Shown here one piece after another: positions 61,478 through 64,000 of a stretch of 64,000 bases of DNA. The notes beneath the pieces were generated by a model. That model was not told the origin of the DNA. It searched no databases and was given only the letters and a program-made list of their open reading frames with translations. Position 1 is the first letter of the stretch; each line of letters opens with the position of its first letter. The translations under genes and the position numbers were made by a program. Source of the stretch: Lacrimispora amygdalina (GTDB lineage: Bacteria; Bacillota; Clostridia; Lachnospirales; Lachnospiraceae). The stretch spans positions 1-64,000 of the forward strand of contig NZ_QOHO01000019.1 of NCBI RefSeq assembly GCF_003432035.1. The letters are read 5' to 3'.

Positions 61478-61885
61478 TTACTGCTGGCATCCGCTGCAAT
61501 AGCCATAAAGCACCATGTGCTTCTGGTCCAGCTTAAATCCATGATCTTCATGGATATGGCGGTAAAATTCATCAAGCCTTGAGCATTCCAGGGGAATCAT
61601 GGATCCGCATTTTAAACAGACAAGCTTTCCTACATTCCTGTTTATTTCCTCACCAATATATCGAAACTGGGCCTTCGACCCGTCAACAGACGGAATCTTT
61701 ACAACCACTCCATCCTCACATAAACGTTCCAGGGCACGGTATACCGTAGTCTGTCCTACATGAATCCCGTCCTTTCGAAGACGTTCCATAAATTCTTCCA
61801 CTGTACAGAATATTTCTTTTTGTTTTTTTAAGCAGCTAACAATCATTTCCTGCTGCCTGGTCCGGTATCTTCCACGTTCTGCCAT
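61478..61885 (-). CDS. zur: Fur-family zinc regulator (Zur-like)
   Basis: This 135-residue protein has the Fur DNA-binding fold (FCTVEEFMERLRKDGIHVGQ, then TTVYRALERLCEDGVVVKIP) and the structural zinc motifs CLKCG and CSGC near the C terminus. The regulatory-site segment IHEDHGFKLDQKHMVLYG fits Zur. I choose ATG 61885, 6 bases after GGGG; the ATG 6 bases earlier is adjacent to the site. The linked zinc importer and GTPases support Zur over Fur or PerR. Candidate operators lie in its promoter. Confidence 0.9.
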   Translation of the reverse strand: MAERGRYRTRQQEMIVSCLKKQKEIFCTVEEFMERLRKDGIHVGQTTVYRALERLCEDGVVVKIPSVDGSKAQFRYIGEEINRNVGKLVCLKCGSMIPLECSRLDEFYRHIHEDHGFKLDQKHMVLYGYCSGCQQ

Positions 61886-61923
61886 ATTCATCCCCTATTT
61901 TCGAAATCAGAAATCATTTTCAT

Positions 61924-61951
61924 ATTATAGCACTCTTCCATTAAATGTCAA
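61924..61951 (-). promoter_or_regulatory. Promoter of the zur-znu operon
   Basis: The minus strand has TTGACA (61946-61951), a 16-base spacer and TATAAT (61924-61929). Just downstream, GAAAATGATTTC (about 61912-61923) is an imperfect Fur/Zur-type dyad overlapping the transcription start. Confidence 0.85.
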
Positions 61952-61960
61952 GGCGAATTC

Positions 61961-61973
61961 GAAAACCATTTTC
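61961..61973. promoter_or_regulatory. Candidate Zur operator
   Basis: GAAAA-CCA-TTTTC is a perfect 5+3+5 repeat, 10 bases upstream of the -35 box. It resembles the half-sites seen downstream of -10. It also lies in the divergent promoter region of the cytidylyltransferase fusion gene. Confidence 0.45.
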
Positions 61974-62014
61974 TATTTCCATTGATAAAATTCATCTTTT
62001 ACCTCTCCATGCTC

Positions 62015-62043
62015 TTGACAATTGATTTTTAAACTGCTATTAT
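62015..62043 (+). promoter_or_regulatory. Promoter of the nucleotidyltransferase-aminotransferase gene
   Basis: TTGACA (62015-62020), a 17-base spacer and TATTAT (62038-62043) lie 50 bases before ATG 62093. The upstream in-frame ATG at 62042 falls inside the -10 box, which rules it out as the start. Confidence 0.85.
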
Positions 62044-62092
62044 GTTCATAAATTTAGAAATATTTTACTTTTTGAACAAAAAGGAGGAGCCT

Positions 62093-63901
62093 ATGCAAGC
62101 AATCATCCTGGCTGCCGGTATGGGACGGCGACTGAAACAGTTAACCGAGCATCAGCCCAAATGTATGGTACCCGTCAACAAAATTCCGCTAATTGAACGA
62201 ATGTTAAAGCAGCTTGACCAATATGATCTGGAAAAGATCATTCTTGTGACTGGTCACAAGGGGGAGCTACTGCGTACCTATGTGGAATCCCTTTCTCTTC
62301 ATACTCCGGTAGTTTTTATTGATAATCCGGTTTATGAAACAACCAACAATATCTACTCACTTTATCTGGCAAAGGAGTATCTCCTGGAAGATGACACTCT
62401 GCTCCTGGAATCAGACCTGATATTTGAACAGGAAGTATTAACCCAGATCATTAAGGACCCACGTCCCAATCTGGCCCTGACCGCTCCCTTTGAAAGCTGG
62501 ATGGACGGTACGGTGGTGCTCATAGACCAGCAGGACAATATCATGAAGTTTTTAACCAGAAAAGACTTCCGCTTTGAAGACATCCATTCCTATTATAAAA
62601 CGGTTAACATATACAAATTCAGCCAGAACTTCTCCTCCACCCATTATGTTCCCTTCTTAGAGGCATACAGCAAGGCATTAGGAAATAATGCCTACTATGA
62701 GCAGGTCCTGAAAGTCATCTCCCTTCTGGATGATCACGATTTAAAAGCCTCCCGTTTGGAAAATGGATTCTGGTACGAAATCGATGACGAACAGGATCTG
62801 GATATTGCGGAATCCATTTTCACAGACTCCCAAAGCAGACTGCTCCGCCTGTCCGAGCGGTACGGAGGATACTGGCGCTATCCGGGACTGTTGGATTTCT
62901 GCTATCTGGTAAATCCCTATTTTCCTAACAGCCGTCTCATGGGAGAGATCAAAGCCAGTTTTGAGATACTGACAACCAGCTATCCTTCGGGACTGGATAT
63001 CAACAATCTCCTTGCCGCAAAGTCTCTGGGACTTGATAAAAACCAGGTATTAACAGGAAATGGAGCCACGGAACTGATCAAGCCCCTTCTTCGCAGTTTT
63101 AAAAAACCGGTTGGTGTCCTCCGCCCTTCTTTCTCGGAATATGAAAACTGCGCTGGTTCTGCTATCCCGTATCCCATACCCACCAGGGATTTCACTTATA
63201 CGGCACAGGATCTCATGGATTTTTACAGTGACAGGGAAATTGACGCTCTGGTTTTAGTGAACCCGGATAATCCGACAGGAAATTACATAAAAAAAGAAGA
63301 TGTTCTTAAACTCGTACGGTTTTGCGGGGAAAGAAACGCTCTGCTGATTCTGGATGAATCATTTCTGGATTTTTCAGATAAGGAAGAAACACCGTCACTT
63401 ATGACACCGGAGCTGTTAAACGCCAACCAGAATCTGGTTCTCATAAAAAGTATATCAAAATCCTACGGTGTACCGGGATTGCGGCTTGGAATCATGGCCT
63501 GTGCCAATCCGGATATTATCGCTCTTGTACGCAAAGAGCTTCCCATCTGGAACATCAATTCTCTTGCGGAATATTTTCTTCAGATATTTGAAAAGTACCA
63601 GGGGGATTACCACGATGCCTTAAAGCAGTTTCAGGAGACGAAAGATGAGATGTACGGAATGCTGGGCCACATAAGACAGCTGACCTTATACCCGTCCCAG
63701 GCTAATTTCATTCTCTGCGAAGTAAAGGACGGCTGCTCTGCCCATCAGATTGCCGAACTGCTTTTAAACCGCTACAACATTCTTGTGAAGGATCTCTCCC
63801 ATAAACCGGGAATGGAAGGCAGAGAATGTATCCGGATTGCAGTCAGAACCAAAGAGGATAATAAACGTCTATGCGACGCTTTAAAACATATATTACGATA
63901 A
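62093..63901 (+). CDS. Fusion of a LicC/PntC-like cytidylyltransferase and a HisC/CobD-like PLP enzyme
   Basis: This 602-residue protein has an N-terminal nucleotidyltransferase domain (about 1-235): LAAGMGRRLKQLTEHQPKCM, then VYETTNNIYSLYLAKEYL and YEIDDEQDLDIAE. This is typical of CTP:phosphocholine or phosphonate cytidylyltransferases. The C-terminal part (about 250-602) is an aspartate aminotransferase-fold domain: LVNPDNPTGNYIKKEDVLKL, ALLILDESFLDFSD, and SISKSYGVPGLRLGIM with the PLP lysine. It resembles histidinol-phosphate aminotransferase and threonine-phosphate decarboxylase. The pair could make and activate an amino alcohol headgroup. AAAAAGGAGGAGCC precedes the start. Confidence 0.82.
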   Translation: MQAIILAAGMGRRLKQLTEHQPKCMVPVNKIPLIERMLKQLDQYDLEKIILVTGHKGELLRTYVESLSLHTPVVFIDNPVYETTNNIYSLYLAKEYLLEDDTLLLESDLIFEQEVLTQIIKDPRPNLALTAPFESWMDGTVVLIDQQDNIMKFLTRKDFRFEDIHSYYKTVNIYKFSQNFSSTHYVPFLEAYSKALGNNAYYEQVLKVISLLDDHDLKASRLENGFWYEIDDEQDLDIAESIFTDSQSRLLRLSERYGGYWRYPGLLDFCYLVNPYFPNSRLMGEIKASFEILTTSYPSGLDINNLLAAKSLGLDKNQVLTGNGATELIKPLLRSFKKPVGVLRPSFSEYENCAGSAIPYPIPTRDFTYTAQDLMDFYSDREIDALVLVNPDNPTGNYIKKEDVLKLVRFCGERNALLILDESFLDFSDKEETPSLMTPELLNANQNLVLIKSISKSYGVPGLRLGIMACANPDIIALVRKELPIWNINSLAEYFLQIFEKYQGDYHDALKQFQETKDEMYGMLGHIRQLTLYPSQANFILCEVKDGCSAHQIAELLLNRYNILVKDLSHKPGMEGRECIRIAVRTKEDNKRLCDALKHILR

Positions 63902-63919
63902 TTTCAGGAGGTAATCAAG

Positions 63920-64000
63920 ATGAATGCACAGGAAACAGCAAACGAAACATGGAAACAGATTTGGGTAAGAAAAGGAAAGGCAGAAGGAAATGACTTACTC
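63920..64000 (+). CDS. Start of a probable SAM-dependent methyltransferase (cut by window edge)
   Basis: The ATG at 63920 follows CAGGAGGTAATCAAG, a strong ribosome site, 18 bases after the fusion gene. The visible 27 residues (MNAQETANETWKQIWVRKGK, then AEGNDLL) resemble the N-terminal cap of class I SAM-dependent methyltransferases. Assignment is weak because the SAM motif lies outside the window. It is likely in one operon with the fusion gene. Confidence 0.5.
   Translation, partial: MNAQETANETWKQIWVRKGKAEGNDLL

Noticed and set aside
62042-62092. Upstream start for the cytidylyltransferase fusion
   Set aside because: The ATG lies inside the -10 box of a consensus promoter, and the ATG at 62093 has a strong AGGAGG site.

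Overview
The window looks like chromosomal DNA of an anaerobic, low-to-moderate GC Firmicute, most probably a Clostridia member of the Lachnospiraceae type. The evidence is sequence only: the infB-ylxQ-ylxR-nusA-rimP order, strong AGGAGG-type ribosome sites, sigma-A promoters with TTGACA/TATAAT and 16-17 bp spacers, double-cubane-cluster reductase genes, citrate-lyase and selenium genes, and no respiratory-chain genes. No rRNA, tRNA, insertion sequence, prophage or CRISPR array was seen.

Layout. 1-3.2 kb: translation/transcription operon (minus strand) whose IF-2 gene, cut by the window edge, carries a Gly/Gln/Arg repeat array. 3.3-4.9 kb: two ABC genes with no binding protein. 5.0-6.5 kb: marR-pirin with a palindrome inside its promoter. 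6.7-8.1 kb: a MATE exporter. 8.1-17.2 kb: ArsR-like regulator, PepF oligopeptidase and an Opp peptide importer, a peptide-feeding unit. 17.4-20.7 kb: GNAT enzyme, decayed VapD-like remnant, and a merR-MATE operon with a textbook 19-bp-spacer MerR promoter. 20.8-25.1 kb: an Na,K-ATPase-like P-type pump followed by two TrkA/RCK proteins. 25.2-29.5 kb: cupin, Old Yellow Enzyme-type reductase, PucR regulator. 29.5-33.7 kb: selenium operon (selD, LysR, cysteine desulfurase, yedF, DUF3343). 33.9-38.3 kb: double-cubane reductase, its activase, and a polar amino acid ABC importer. 38.4-39.4 kb: two truncated genes meeting head to head, a rearrangement scar.

39.4-50 kb: a minus-strand operon encoding an anion carrier, a PrpF-type isomerase, a divergent aconitase-family hydratase, citrate-lyase-type subunits (citDEF) and citG/citC, with a divergent LysR gene. 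I read this as a fermentative pathway for an unsaturated tri- or dicarboxylate such as trans-aconitate or a C5 methyl-dicarboxylate, not plain citrate use. 50-55.1 kb: nitroreductase, then HD-GYP, MFS exporter, a 30-residue leader peptide with hairpins and a terminator, and an ABC-F ATPase. This resembles a ribosome-sensed antibiotic-resistance cassette. 55.2-61.9 kb: zinc-homeostasis operon (Fur-family regulator, small Cys/His membrane protein, ZnuA/C/B, CobW GTPase, a GTPase-permease fusion and a DUF1980 partner). 62-64 kb: a cytidylyltransferase/PLP-enzyme fusion and the start of a probable methyltransferase.

The strongest candidates for undescribed biology are the PrpF-hydratase-lyase operon, the P-type ATPase with RCK partners, the ABC-F leader system, the GTPase-permease fusion, and the nucleotidyltransferase-PLP fusion. 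Functions are read from motifs and context; no database search was possible.
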